Shown here: positions 10,805 through 34,500 of the stretch, piece after piece
Numbering within the stretch: position 1 is the first letter of the stretch
Layout: each line of letters opens with the position of its first letter
Assembly (NCBI GenBank): GCA_935421135.1
Contig: OW285196.1
Coordinates: forward strand, 1,178,001-1,242,000
Direction of reading: 5' to 3'
Length of the DNA stretch: 64,000 nucleotides
Source: Bugulina stolonifera
Lineage: Eukaryota; Bryozoa; Gymnolaemata; Cheilostomatida; Bugulidae
Position numbers and translations under genes: made by a program
The notes under the pieces: model-generated
The model's input: only the letters and a program-made list of their open reading frames with translations
What the model was told of the DNA's origin: nothing
Database searches by the model: none

Positions 10805-11302
10805 GTATTATATACTTTACCTGTAGCCCATGTGTACTGTATTATATACTTTACCTGTAGTCCATGTGTACTGTATTATATACTTTACCTGTAGTCCATG
10901 TGTACTGTATTATATACTTTACCTGTAGTCCATGTGTACTGTATTATATACTTTACCTGTAGTCCATGTGTACTGTGTTATATACTTTACCTGTAGCCCA
11001 TGTGTACTGTATTATATACTTTACCTGTAGTCCATGTGTACTGTATTATATACTTTACCTGTAGTTCATGTGTACTGTATCATATACTTTACCTGTAGTC
11101 CATGTGTACTGTATTATATACTTTACCTGTAGCCCATGTGTACTGTATTATATACTTTACCTGTAGTCCATGTGTACTGTATTATATACTTTACCTGTAG
11201 TCCATGTGTACTGTATTATATACTTTACCTGCAGTCCATGTGTACTGTATTATATACTTTACCTGTAGCCCATGTGTACTGTATTATATACTTTACCTGT
11301 AG
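10805..11302. repeat. 34-bp minisatellite, right half, ending at a splice acceptor
   Basis: About fourteen to fifteen more copies of the 34-bp unit. The last copy ends in ACTTTACCTGTAG, which is also the 3' splice site of the exon starting at 11303. Every unit therefore carries a copy of that pyrimidine/AG segment. A 118-aa frame here is only the repeat read through. Confidence 0.92.
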
Positions 11303-11445
11303 CCCAGGGTATCACTGGTTTGGTGGAGATGCAGGTGTTCAACTTCCTAACAAATGTAGACCTTATTATGGAGTGACACAGAAATGCCAACTAAAGTTGG
11401 ACAGATCATATTTATGCTCATATATGGAAGCTCGCTGTACAACTG
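11303..11445 (+). CDS. Cys-rich protein gene, internal exon
   Basis: Bounded by acceptor ...TTTACCTGTAG and donor ACTG|GTGAGT, entering in phase 2 and leaving in phase 1. It encodes about 47 aa including 'GYHWFGGDAGVQLPNKC' and 'CSYMEARC', with four cysteines, so an extracellular or secreted domain is likely. I do not recognise the family. The upstream exon would lie beyond the minisatellite and the BEL insertion, or outside the window. Its frame and splice phase join cleanly to 11509-11607. Confidence 0.55.
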
Positions 11446-11508
11446 GTGAGTTGGGACCGTGTTGTATATTTTACAGCATTGTGATTGGTTAACACATGTC
11501 TCTCTCAG

Positions 11509-11607
11509 ACCACTTTGTGGATGTTGTGATATATAATTGCGCTATACATCCCTATGCAGTGTTTAGCTGCAGGACAGTATATGCACCATGTAGTGTTTGC
11601 AGTACAG
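11509..11607 (+). CDS. Cys-rich protein gene, second visible exon
   Basis: Acceptor TCTCTCTCAG and donor ACAG|GTACAT bound a 99-bp, phase 1-1 exon of 33 codons. It continues the cysteine-rich pattern ('VVIYNCAIHPYAVFSC' then 'CSVC'). The intron before it is only 63 bp. Family not recognised. Confidence 0.55.
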
Positions 11608-11879
11608 GTACATGTGCAAGATGGAGGGCACCCACTCCCCCTCCCCATATATATCTGTGTGGAGATTGTGGAGCAGAGGCCAAATCTATGTTCCATGCTA
11701 CTGTATACTTGTTTTCCATTGTATCATATAACCCACTGTCCATAGATGGCCTTGGCGCCAAACACAATTCTTTAACGTGTTTGTCTAATAGCAGAGCTAA
11801 TCGAGGGGCCACCACTGCTCCTAGAGCTGGATATTGTTATAGTTCGATATGTCACAGAGGAGAAAGCTTTGGGACGAAA

Positions 11880-11979
11880 GCCCCCAAATCATTGATGGGA
11901 CTCGAACCCACGTCCTTGCAGATAACTTGTGTTATTGCTGCAAGACCAGAGTGACTAGTGGTAGACCACTCAGCCACCA
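11880..11979 (-). repeat. tRNA-derived SINE head (or tRNA pseudogene)
   Basis: On the minus strand an A-box TGGCTGAGTGG (11966-11976) and a B-box GGTTCGAGTCCC (11897-11908) lie about 58 bp apart, as in Ser/Leu-type tRNAs with a long variable arm. The would-be acceptor strands do not pair, so this is not a functional tRNA gene. The element body probably continues leftward to about 11750, but the end is unclear. It sits in an intron of the Cys-rich gene. Confidence 0.65.
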
Positions 11980-12575
11980 ACAGGTACAAGATATACTTGT
12001 TGTTACATGTTTACAGGTACACATGACCATCACATGACCCCCTCACCATACAGAGATGTTCAGAAAGACCAGTACTTCTGGACATTCCAGAATTATATAA
12101 TTGTGGGGTACCAGCAAATCAGAACAAATCTCGTCTCGTCTGCTCAAAATCTCTCGACAAATACCGGATGCCCTGGACATACTTAGTAAATTATTTGAAC
12201 ACAACTTACCTTTAAAGTGTTTCATCAAATTATTCATTCTAGTGTTAATTAGTTACATTTAAAGTATCTTCTTCAATGTAAATGACTTATTTTAGGTTAT
12301 ATATTTTGTTGTATGAGGTTTGAGCACATTTTCACTATAAAGTGACTAAATCTGGACGCTTGACAAGTATGGCCATCTGGACACTTGGCAAGTATGGCCA
12401 AAACAGTAACCACAGCAGTAGTAACAACACTGATATTATATTATAGCTGATTACAAAATAATAGCTAAACACTATTTCACTACCAATATTTGATATACAG
12501 TAATAATAAACACTTGTATGTAATAAGAATTGCGTTATGACGTCATGCAATTTGAAATGTATTTTTCATCTTTAG

Positions 12576-12712
12576 TTGCAGATAATAAATATGCTACCTG
12601 TGCCAGTCATGGACTTGATGTTGTATTACAAGTATTACACTGTATGACCACCATGTTTATAATAATTATAATACAATGTACATTGTATATTATACTTACT
12701 TGGCATACATAA
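12576..12712 (+). CDS. Cys-rich protein gene, possible terminal exon
   Basis: Acceptor CATCTTTAG is followed by a phase-1 frame that matches the donor phase at 11607. It encodes about 45 residues and a stop: 'ADNKYATCASHGLD...' then a hydrophobic run 'MFIIIIIQCTLYIILTW' and two final residues. This could be a C-terminal membrane anchor. The phase agreement is the only link to the upstream exons, and AT-rich DNA yields such hydrophobic frames by chance. Confidence 0.35.
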
Positions 12713-15700
12713 CACTTACATGTATATAAGTACAACACATACTAATCCTATTGTATATAATATTACACCTGGTGTGTAGACAACTACTTGTATCAACCTG
12801 GTAGTCAATGAAGTGGACAAGATGGTCATTTGACTGAATGACCAAAGCAAACCCTCCTTAGCTGATTAACACAGTTGACTTTCTTGTACACCTAAGGTGT
12901 CTTGTGTTTGTCTGTGTTTTTATTATATACATTATATCAACCTAAGGTACATAATTATATAATATACTACATGATTGTATCATCACTATATTATATACAT
13001 ACTAACTCTAGACTATGTGTTCATGAGACAGATAAAGGGTTATATTCTCTCAATTTAACTAGAGTAAGGGTAGACAACTCCATATCAATTGAGAGTAGAT
13101 GTTACCCAGTTATCTGTACAACTAGTAGACACTTCATTTCCATACAGTGAATAATGAATATTATCTAGTACCTTACAGCATGAGCTTCCTCAACCTGTTG
13201 ATCATAATATGGAGTTGTCCTCTGTTTGTGATTAGAGAGGACAACTCCACACCACTAATGATAAGCTGTTCTGTAAAATTGTTAAAATACTTGGAAAGAA
13301 TGTGCATGTGTACAATTACACATGTACATATATCTATGTACTGCAAGCATGTACATATCTGTGTACTATTATACATGTACATATTCTGTGTACTATACAT
13401 ACAGTACATACATGCGTACTAATTTACGCCATAACATGATTCTAGGTTCCTGAAAGTCAAAACTGAGGAAAGTTGTGTAAAAATACAGGCAGAAAGCTTT
13501 ACATCTTGCAATTATTATTTGGATGGATTGAGGGGTGTTAACATAATGTAACATAAGTTTAGTTGTTTCATAGTTTTAGTTATATAAAAATAAAGCACAT
13601 GGTTCACCATTTGTGGAAAGTTTGTTTTATACCAGATAAACAGCTGATGATGATTCCTGATAGCAAAGCCTGGCTACCTAATATTAAGGTAATAATTGGT
13701 TGAGGGGGTAATTAAGACACCCATTGAGTAAGATTAAAGATCTAATGCTAAATATGAAATTCATTTCTCCATTTCTACTTCAATTCACTTGAAATAATTT
13801 CTCTCTATTATTATTTCATTTGATGCTATTTAGTAGCACACTTCAGTATTGACTATCAACTCCAATAGTCATAATTGATTATATTCAATACACACATTAG
13901 TGTCATTAAATATAACTAAACTATATGATTGTATTCCTACAATATAGTCTGTTATACTTTAGTGTTTATTTCTTACTATCAATATTATTAAAAGATGTTT
14001 AATTGAAACAAATAAGGAACAGAAATCAACAAGGCAGCATTGCTGTCAATCGCAAGGCTTGTGGAGTACATTGTAGTTGCCTTAGACTACAAATAGCGTC
14101 TTATTATACTAACACCCTCACACTCACACAGGAATATTATATTGTATTATAGGTGTTGGATGGTTATCTAAGAACCACAGGCTATTCAATATTTTAATAT
14201 AGTACATTGTGATGTCACAGTGTACTATATAGCCTATATAGCTGCATATTATCAAACAGGTGTTGATATCAATATCTCAGTATAAGAACATCTCAGATAA
14301 CTCTAAACTATAGAGCTACACACTACCAGGTAGGATGTATGAGTTGTCAGCCCCTGTTTCATACAACCATAAGGGAATACTTCCTCTCTTACCAGCTAAA
14401 GGCTTGGCTTGGCCACGTGAGAGGCCGATTGTTCTTTTCCAGCCTTCGGAGCCTCATTCTAGAGTAAGTCGGTGGGCTGTTTGTTCATCTGTACAAATAC
14501 CACTGTTGTGATTGGTACATAAATTACCTTTGGTTATTGGATAGATATTAATCATGTTACCACTTACAGTCATACTGTAGTAATAATAACTACCAGGATG
14601 TAAGGAGCTGTAGTAATAGAAAATATTTATGGACTTTATATTATTTTATTAAATATTATAGTAATATGTCATACAGCAGTGCATGTACTTGTACATTGGC
14701 TATACAGTAGGCTACATTTACAGTGCTTTAAAGTCCTATATAGGAAAAGACAACTCCCTCCACTTCTGTGTACGTGGAATACTAATGTTATAAACTGTAC
14801 ATGTATATCACCAGAGCAGTAGGTAGAATATACATGTACAATATATACATGTACATACCTTGCAGTATTTATAATGTTTATATGTTACTACATGAATATT
14901 AGCTTAGATTAGCCTAATTTCTAGATTAAATTGTAAACAATAGGTCTGCCTCTCCTTAGCGTACCGACCTGTTAGTATAACTGTACAGTACTCTACACTA
15001 TTTCATGTAGTCTCTTACTATTATGCAGGAATAACTGTTTGTATGACCTCTACTAGAAGGCTCTTATTCAATACTGTCATAGTAGTTGACAAAATTATGT
15101 AATAACCATCACGGAAAGAATTTTGCCTCCAACATCCAATAATGTGGAACAATACAGAATATTGTACATGTATATGCTGTTATATGTATATTATTTACAT
15201 GGATATGTACATTACACAGTATACAATAACATGTACTCTGTTATCAAGTATACAGTTATAATTAATACTGTACAATTTATACATTCATAAAACCAAAACA
15301 TATACCCTTATAATTTAGTTTCATAAAATGAACATATCAGCCAACAAAATTTTAGCAAAAGACAAATTCAATAAAAATATGACTTGCAGATCATACATAT
15401 GTGTTACACAGCCACATCTGGCTTGATTACACACCTAGTCCTATGATACACACATACCTACATGTACATGTAATTTATATGTATAATTTATCAGATGAAA
15501 TACAAATAGTTTATTTCAAGTTGTTAAAATGAACAGACAAATGAGAGAATCAATTACATATCATTATATCAAACGTTTGTTTAGTAAAAACAAGTTTACC
15601 AACTATTAGCTTTGGTAATGATAGCTTTACATATTCAACTGAGCAAGAGCCAGTAGAGGAAGGGTGGATCCTACACTGTCCCATAATACATTAGTAGACC

Positions 15701-17747
15701 TCAAGCTAACGTTGCTCTATTTGTGAATACCATTTCTCAGCTGGTGTCTAATATACTGAGTTCCATTCAACCCACAGTTTAGAATAAAATGGATTCGGTT
15801 GTAATTAAACTGGTGGAGTGAATGAATAACTAGAGAGTATGTAACTATTAAATATAGGAGGAGCCTGTGGTGAGAGTAAATATCACTTTCCTTCCATTAG
15901 ATAAAAAGAAAAATGTTGATATGCAATTATTGCTATATATATATATATATCTCATGTACTAATGTGGTATATACATGTAATAATATGTCAAATTGGAATG
16001 GACCCTCTCACCATTATTACTTTATTTAGTATCTTGTAGAGGTTTATGTTTTGTTGTACTCAAGTTTCTATGTAACACTTAATTATCATACAGATGAATA
16101 TAATATTAGCCTGTCTTCATACAGTTTGACAAAAATAAAACCATAAACCAACCAAATTCAATGTATTAATGTTATTCATAACAAAAACTATATAAATTAA
16201 AATAAATATTTTTATTGTGCTGTTGTTGATGAAATACTTGTGAAATTTAACTATAAATATTTTATAGATATGTGAAGGTTTTAAAGCCAACGTCTACCTT
16301 TTGGGGGATGAACAGGCTGAGAGTACACCAAACTGTTATGGAGTTAGACCTTACAGCCTGTGAAATAATATTCAGTGAAATATAGTGTTATACTCTCAAG
16401 GTATAACAGGTAATTATCATAACTATTTACAGCTGTGTTTAGCTAAGGGGTACCTTATCACCAACATCTCCAACCCACACTCTATCATTAGAGTAATTAC
16501 TGACAACTCCTGTCATTTATACAGATATTGAAATGGTGAAATATTGTAACAATTACATGCTACTTGATACTTCCAACACTATATACAATATTACATTAAA
16601 TGGATTGTATGGTTTCATTACTATACTATCATTAGCTAGATTATCAAGTTATATTCTAATGTATATTTGTTACTTTGTTATACTATTATGTTATACGATG
16701 GACATCTTTAGCTATCTTAGATGGTTCACAGTGATACGACAGCATATTATACAGTATAACAGCTCAGTCAGCGTGATTTACAGTTAATATAAGCTATGAT
16801 AAGCCTGACCCCTTGAGACGTTACGTAGAGCAAACAAGAGTTCTACGCTGGAAGAAAACAATATAAGTTTATGAGTGGATTATGAGACACCCTTACTGTT
16901 TCGTTTGCAGTAAAAGCTGACCACAGTCTAAACTGATTCAACCCCACTATCTTGAGTAAAGCATATGCCTGTCTCTCTAGAATCTACACTCAGTCTCTGT
17001 ACTCCTTCCAACTTTATGTTGAGTTTTATAACAAATTAGATTACAAACACATTGGTTTTATAATTCTCAACAAAAGCATAATTTAATTTGTTGTAATCTG
17101 ACACTATACAAGGTGTTGAGTGTATTAGTTTGTGGTGCTATTCCCTTTATAAACAGGCTCTTCTCTTGTTATATACAGTTTATGTGTTTATATGCCGCTA
17201 CTGGTAGTGCCTAGGGTCACTGACTGCCCAGCTACACACAATATTTACATATTTACATGTATTCCTGTATTTATGAAAAATAATGTTTCTTTATAATATT
17301 ATGATAGGCCTGATTTAGTTTACATAGTAGAATATACATGTATGTACGTATATGCATATTCAAAACAGTTTCATTTTAATATGTTCCATAAAATGCTTAG
17401 ATTGAGGAATTAGAACATTAGAATAATAGTGTATACTTCCTCTTACATCTCCGACAGCGCTGCCTATGCATGTGAGTAATTACACTGGATAATGGAACCT
17501 AAGTATTTGATCATAGCTAAGTGTTCCTTAATTTCTCAAGGATATACAAGTATAGGAACATCCAGGTGTGTGTTATACCTGTACATGCGTAGCTCAGTGT
17601 TAATCCAATATACTTATAACACATCCGATCTGTTAACCACTTACTCCTATTATATTAATTATGGAAGATTACAGATAATTAAATTATCAGTTTTTAATAA
17701 ATAAGTAGATTTAGAGTACATGTACATATATTTATTATTTCTAGACT
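12713..17747. other. Long stretch without firm features
   Basis: AT-rich, with simple repeats (for example TATATATATATATAT near 15937, frequent TACATGTA). A short frame at about 14336-14463 (starting 'MYELSAPVSYNHKG', followed by AGA|GTAAGT) has a coding feel and could be a first exon, but its phase does not fit the ZIC exon at 19113 and nothing else supports it. No RNA gene or transposon end was recognised. Confidence 0.4.
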
Positions 17748-17890
17748 GGAGCAGCCATGGCCAAGTGGTTAGGGCTCTGATGATCCAGGTTCGATTCCCG
17801 TAAAGGCCATTGGTGGTGCTAGGAAGGGCATCCAACCTTATATTGCTCCTGTGCTACTTTGTCCCCTTCTCTGTACCAAACTCGATAAAA
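17748..17890 (+). repeat. tRNA-derived SINE, copy 1
   Basis: Starts GGAGCAGCCATGGCCAAGTG with A-box TGGCCAAGTGG (17758-17768) and B-box GGTTCGATTCC (17788-17798), then a body with GTGCTAGGAAGGGCATCCAA and ATTGCTCCTGTGC. The A-B spacing is short, implying an internal deletion relative to the sister copy at 58.1-58.36 kb, which shares head and body. Confidence 0.8.
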
Positions 17891-18128
17891 TACAGAACTC
17901 TTCAGATCCTAGAAGTTCATGTAATTTTCAAACTACTGTTTTCCAAGCTTGTTACATAATGTAGGTAATGTAGACAATATAACAACTAACGATTCAACCA
18001 AAGTATCTCCAAGAGAAGATATTTTGTTCAGATACCAGCAGCGTTAGGTGACAGTACAGCAGATATAATTTAGTGACAAGTTTAACACATGTTTAATTAA
18101 TCACCCATCATACTGCTGACTATTAGCT

Positions 18129-18613
18129 ACATTCACTCATTAGACAACTTACTATCAAATTATTGCTGCTGTGCTCAACCAATCAGAGTGAAAATGGAAT
18201 TCCAATTCTCTTGCAATCAGCCAATGAGAGTGAAGAAGTGTGCCAATATGATGCTGCTCTCTTTATTATGGTTTTCAATGAGGGTGTCTTGCTGGTTTTA
18301 TGATAAGCTCACAGCATTTCTCAGCAGAATCACTGCAGATATCACTAAGACAAGAATGACTGTTTATCTCATCAACACAGGTTTATATTAGCTTCAACTT
18401 AACACTCATCAGCAGGTGAGAGATTACAATCACTTGTTACATCTCACCCTCATATTTGGTCACTTTACTCAGACTATGGGTTTAGTAAACAGGTTCAACT
18501 ATCTCTACCATTCTCTAATCTTTAGTTTTGTATTTGTTTTACTAAAGAGTATTTAAGTATTATCATGGATATCTGTAAAGGCTTTCAAGGTAATCAATGA
18601 CATTGTATAACTC
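18129..18613. repeat. Duplicated segment, copy A (partner at 28.6 kb)
   Basis: About 480 bp starting ACATTCACTCATTAGACAAC and ending near CAAGGTAATCAATGACATTG, repeated in the same orientation at 28582-29060 with only scattered substitutions. The 67-aa frame shared by both copies differs mostly by amino-acid-changing substitutions, so it is not taken as a gene. The two copies flank the ZIC exons. Confidence 0.85.
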
Positions 18614-19116
18614 ATTGGTATAACATATAATAATACTTTGGTTTAGTAATCTCAAATGAATATAATTAAATTTTTTCAAATTATTTTATTCTATTTAGTG
18701 TACATTGTCTATATACATATAAGTACATATAAGTACGTGTATTACATATATGCACATGTAGGCCTATATGATTCTTTCCATATAATTTATATTTCTACCA
18801 AAAGTATTAAAAAATATTATACATCTAGTTCACATTTCCAATAAAATAATTGGTCAAGCACTTGCTGTATTGGGGATTTAGATTAGGTATAGTTTTAATA
18901 GCGGAGTAGTCAGTTTAGACATGATTGGAATTACCTGTAGGAATCTGAAATTGCTTATTTCTCTACAGTTTACCTTCACAGTGTTTTTATGGAGATTCAG
19001 CTGTTCCCGTCATATGCGTGTATATGAGATCTAAAAGGGATGAGAATATGTTTCACTAAGTCAGCTCAGCGACTCCTTTATTGAGAGGATTGTATTATAT
19101 CTTCTCTTGTAGAAGT

Positions 19117-29935
<10,819 letters not shown>

Positions 29936-31418
29936 GTGAGTCCTACATGTAAGTACTTTGGCTCCAATAAAATGTTATAACTGATAATACCAAAACCCCT
30001 TATTTTAGTTATAACACAAGGTTGGATGCTCAGTTTAACACCATCAATGCCCTTTACAGGAATGAAGTTGTGTGCATATTGTACCTCCTTTAATCTTTAT
30101 AATTCCATGTCATCCTTCCCATTTGTACTTTACTGCAACCACAGTTACCATCCAGTGATGACCTGTTGTAGTTTTAATCAGATTTCATGATTATACTTAT
30201 ATATTAATGAAATAATTAGTATTAAACAATGACAATGTGTTAAATGAAATCTTAATAACAGCTATTATAGTTAAAAGCGGAGTGTGACAACTCCCAAAAT
30301 TGAGCATGAAGTCGTCAAAAAAAGAACAGAGCAGTAGCAGACAACTTCGGCATTTTGAAAATATAGCACAAGACTGAATTCAAGTGCAAATCAAAACTGC
30401 CCAGTACTATGTCATACCTGATGGTGTTTGATTCTCTACAGCTAATCATGTTAATAAACAGTAACAAATTATTTGTTATTATATGTATAAGAATGGAGTG
30501 AGTTGTATAGTTAGTGATGGTACTATATGTAACTGTCAGGCCCTTAATAATAAAGCCTTTGGGAGTTGCACCCAATTATATCATACCATTAGTACCAAAT
30601 AAATGTAGAATATGATATCAGACATGACATGATGATCTAGTAACCTGTCAACAGAAACTGTCTGTAGAAATTATCCATAATATAGAGATAGTAGACTTAC
30701 CTTTGTATCTCCATAATATAGATATAGTAGACTTACCTTTGCAAATTCTCTTGAAAGTTTTACTTGAGAGTTTGAAATCATTTTCTTCATGTCTGACAGC
30801 AGTGAGAGTTTAGATGGATAGAATAGCATGTGGACCAACAGTAACAGAGGTAGGCTCACCATTGAGACGTACCACACAAACATGGGACTTAGTGTGTCAC
30901 ATGGATTACCATCTTGGTTCTGTCTTCACCTGTAGGTGTCTGTTTGTTAGAGCTCAGTCTATGATATACAAGTAGACAACTAAACGTCACACATAACTGT
31001 CATAAAGTGTTATGATGGAACTGAATAGAACCAAGAAAGTATAGAAACTAATAATACTATAAAATACTGTATTATATTCCTATACAGTTACAAAGGTGGT
31101 ACTACATGTAAATACAATACTACAGACAGACAGCTCAGGGTTTTTTTGGGGGGAGCGGCGCTGTAAGCCCCCCCCCCAACAGCGTCCGGGACGGAGCTCT
31201 CTGGTGAGATCTGAGGTAATCTAAGACTATTTTGGGGCTAGTTCACTTGTATATCAAGCGACTACAGTCAAAGTATCACCACCTCTACTTAATCCATCAC
31301 CTGCATGCAGTGGTGGGAGTTGTCCCATCATAAGTATTATAAGTAATGCAGGTATTATACGCTGAGGGTCTACCTAGTACAATATATTACTGTAAATATT
31401 TCAACCAATGGCCACCAC
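29936..31418. other. Intergenic region with small repeats
   Basis: Holds a partial MITE near 30357-30412 (AGACTGAATTCAAGTGCAAA, shared with 63170-63208) and an exon-like minus frame at 30736-30883. A G/C-rich dispersed repeat appears twice (about 31138-31240 and 31488-31605), sharing GGAGCTCTCTGGTGA and ATCTGAGGTAAT. Otherwise no gene is seen. Confidence 0.5.
30736..30883 (-). CDS. Possible exon with signal/membrane segment
   Basis: From ATG at 30883 the frame reads 'MFVWYVSMVSLPLLLLVHML', then a charged stretch ending 'KLSREFAK', followed by AAG|GTAAGTCTAC. The hydrophobic start could be a signal peptide or signal anchor. The donor and following intron bases are duplicated 33 bp further on (30676-30708 and 30709-30741). 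No partner exon was identified, so this is tentative. Confidence 0.3.
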
Positions 31419-34400
31419 CAGGGGCGGATTTTCACTTTTGCAAGGGGGATCTCCAAGCAGGTTTAGATGAAAAAGGCGCCCGAACTCAACAGTTGGGGGG
31501 GGGGCGGGGTTTGGGGGAGTACTGTATGCCCCCCCAACGAGGTCCGGAGTGGACCGGAGCTCTCTGGTGAAATCTGAGGTAATTTAAGACCATTTGGGGG
31601 CATGTTGAGGTGAAATAATAACGGTTCAAATTCACTCTGTGTGAAAGTTGATCACAAAACTGTTTGCAAACTGACTGATTGTTGTGGTATTCTTACTATT
31701 TATTTCTAGCTACTAGCATCGCAAGTTTACATATTCATCCATATATACAAATGAAATAAAAAGTATTCAGCTGCACCTCATATTATTCAAAAATAAATTT
31801 GTACTTCCACTTCCAGTGATACCTTACTTTGCTCTATTTCCAATATTTTATATAACATACCGTTTCATAATCATAAATCATACGCTTTTCAAAGAGAAAC
31901 TCTGGAAAACTAGTGTCTGGAAAACTACAGAAACTCAGACACACAATGAAAAATTCGGATGCGATTAAATTGATTGTTTCACTCAGTCTCTTTCGCTTCA
32001 TTCTAATAAATAATTTTGTCACAATATCTTTGTGTTTGCAGCCAAGTACAAATATATTCAAGGCCTGCTGACTAGAAATCGATCGCAATCTGGTTTTGAT
32101 AAATTTCAATGAGGGATTCGCTCTCTCAGTGTTAGCGCTGGTAGCAGGGATGGTTAACAATACCTTGAACAAATATGAGATATTTGTAAAGTTGTAGCTG
32201 TTAATCGCTTCCCTGTGTGCACTGAGTAATGTATCCGGCTTGGTAGTTGTACCCCGAAACTTGTCGAACCAGATTTCCAGCTCCTGGTGCAGGGTGTCAG
32301 CAGATGGTAGATCACCCATATGCCTGTCTACAAACTGCTTTGAGTCCGTAAGGTAAGCCGCTCTTGTCATAGCTTCTGACACACCCGGTACTAGATTGAA
32401 TCCTGAAAAGATCATAGTTATAGAATTCTGTTAGATATTATCACATGCCAAGACACATATCAGCTCATGTGTAATTCCAGAATCTATGATAGTGACCTTT
32501 TCAGGCATCTACCACCAAAGAAGGTGTCTAGACGTCACCAACACAAGGTGTTATGCAGCGTTTCTGAATGACAAATAGACCACACAAGTTGTTGGCTACA
32601 CAATACACATTGTTGACTCCTCGACAAGTTAATTCTAACATACCATGCTTGAACACGGAATACATGTATAAACTTAATACCAACCTCTCACGAGCTCAGG
32701 GGATGCTTCCTATCTTCTCACTAAATCGTTTACCAAAAGCAAGAAGTATGTCATTCGATAATAGCCTTCTGTGGAATCTGATTGGTCGGTTGATCTCAGA
32801 GTCTGCAATGTTATCCTTCGAGGTGGGGATAAATGCTAGTCGCCATTCACTTCCATCATCTTGGCATATAAGGCCTTAAACGCGTCATCTTCTCTGGATG
32901 TTTGTAATGCTGCAACAACTTCTCCAACATTCTTGTACGCTGCACACACACCTTTAGTTGAACCTAAAGAATAAAACAAATCCATAAAGCAAGTTTACAT
33001 GATGGTAATTGTTTGTGTAATGGCTTAGAAATTAAGCCCTACAAAATCTATGTAACATTAATAGAGCAGTCTAAACTTTGACCTGGCATTAGAGACAACT
33101 TATGTAGATAAATAAGAGCTGCTATGAGTTTCATTTCAACCAAATAAATCTCACATGAACAAGTAGTTGTATGGATAATAATGATTAGAAAGACGTATAC
33201 CTTCAAGCTATAATTCATGTGGTTACTATTCACATATTTATAATAATACTATAATAAATATCTTTACCTTGTAGTTAGAGAGTAAGTTGTTTAGAGTATC
33301 CTAGCATATGTTCTGATATAACAAAGGTGACGATGAACTGTGCTGATGTGAGTAGACTTCTCAGACTATTTACATCTGACACAGTTATACTATCAAATCC
33401 TGGATGTGTCACCATGATGTCCAAAGTATATACTCATACATGTTCATTAGTTCTGTGAGAGTGGTGTGACATTCCACCTATCTAGTCTCTGTCATTAGTC
33501 TCACCTAAACAAAACAGAATTGGTGTACATAGATATAATATGAGTGCTACAAGACAACAAAAATATCATGGAAGAAGATGGCAATTTGCATTACGTTTGG
33601 GACTATTTGGCCATTTTCTGGGCTGAAACTCATAAGTTTTGAAAAAGTATTGAACTGATATCACATTTCATATTTCAACATTGTTGTGATTTTTCACAAC
33701 CATAATTTATATTAATAAAATAAGTTCTAGAATATGTTCAATCCATATTTTTATATTCACTTCATCTTTAGAGTAGAGACTGGTGGGTCAGCTTCGTTAA
33801 GAACCCTTTCAAGTACTCGGGATCTATTCGGGGAGTACTTGAAGAATATACCAGCTTCTTCACACTTTCCATCATCACTCTGAATTCTTGAACAGAGGAG
33901 GTGTCATTGAGTGCTAGGAATTTCCATTAGCCGAATTAGCACTTCAGTATTATCTGCTGTGACGGCTGTATTCTATTCGCAGAGATTTTCTATAACTGAC
34001 GTGCCACCCTCCGTTACCTTCTGGAACTGCTCCATTCGTACCTAACATAACAAAACCTTCATTAACCTTTGCATACCAGCATGCGTGTTCTAAATTGCTA
34101 TGACAGTATATCGTAAACGCACTACTAATACATACATGTACTTAACATTTACATAAACATCTAGGTCATACAAGAACACAATTTATAAGGTTTGTGACAT
34201 AAACAGAACACCTGAGAGTAGTTTTTAGTCATTCGACACCTACCATGCATTTAGTGTGGGCACTGCTCAGTCCACCGACATGATCCTTCACCTTGTTGTG
34301 AAACTGTTTCCAGTCACGGAATGGATCTGTTACTAGTTGATTATCAGTGGGAAACAGATGACATGGTAGACAGTAAACAGCATCTTTGACAATACTGGAA

Positions 34401-34500
34401 GCGAGAAATGGATAGTTGTTGAACTTGTCTTCTGAGCATTTGTGCATGGTTATTCCATCTCTGTTCTTTTTCTCAGGAAAGGCAGATGATGGGAAGTTGA
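31419..34500 (-). pseudogene. Decayed hAT transposon with split transposase
   Basis: Minus-strand pieces in the expected order of a TTF-finger (ZMYM/DUF4371-type) hAT transposase. At 34229-34447 a TTF-type zinc finger ('YCLPCHLFP', 'WKQFHNKVKDH', 'SAHTKC'). About 33270-33370 'FIVTFVISEHMLGYSKQLT'. About 32800-32968 'KNVGEVVAALQTSREDDAF' and then a stop. At 31834-32415 the C-terminal dimerisation region ('PATSANTER', 'KFIKTRLRS', 'QALNIFVLG'). Stops break the central part. AG/GT-like borders (acceptors at about 32407 and 32967) suggest intron-containing structure. A CAGGGGCGGATTTTC phrase at 31420 resembles a hAT terminus; the other end was not found. Confidence 0.75.

Noticed and set aside
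10805..11302. CRISPR-like regular repeats (34-bp, 27-bp, 56-bp arrays)
   Set aside because: Units are head-to-tail with no unique spacers, and the DNA is eukaryotic.
11880..11979. Functional tRNA-Ser/Leu gene
   Set aside because: A- and B-boxes are good, but the acceptor stem does not pair and a non-tRNA body follows.
18188..18391. 67-aa frame conserved at 28640-28843
   Set aside because: Conserved only because the DNA segment is duplicated; most changes alter the protein, and there are no splice or start signals.
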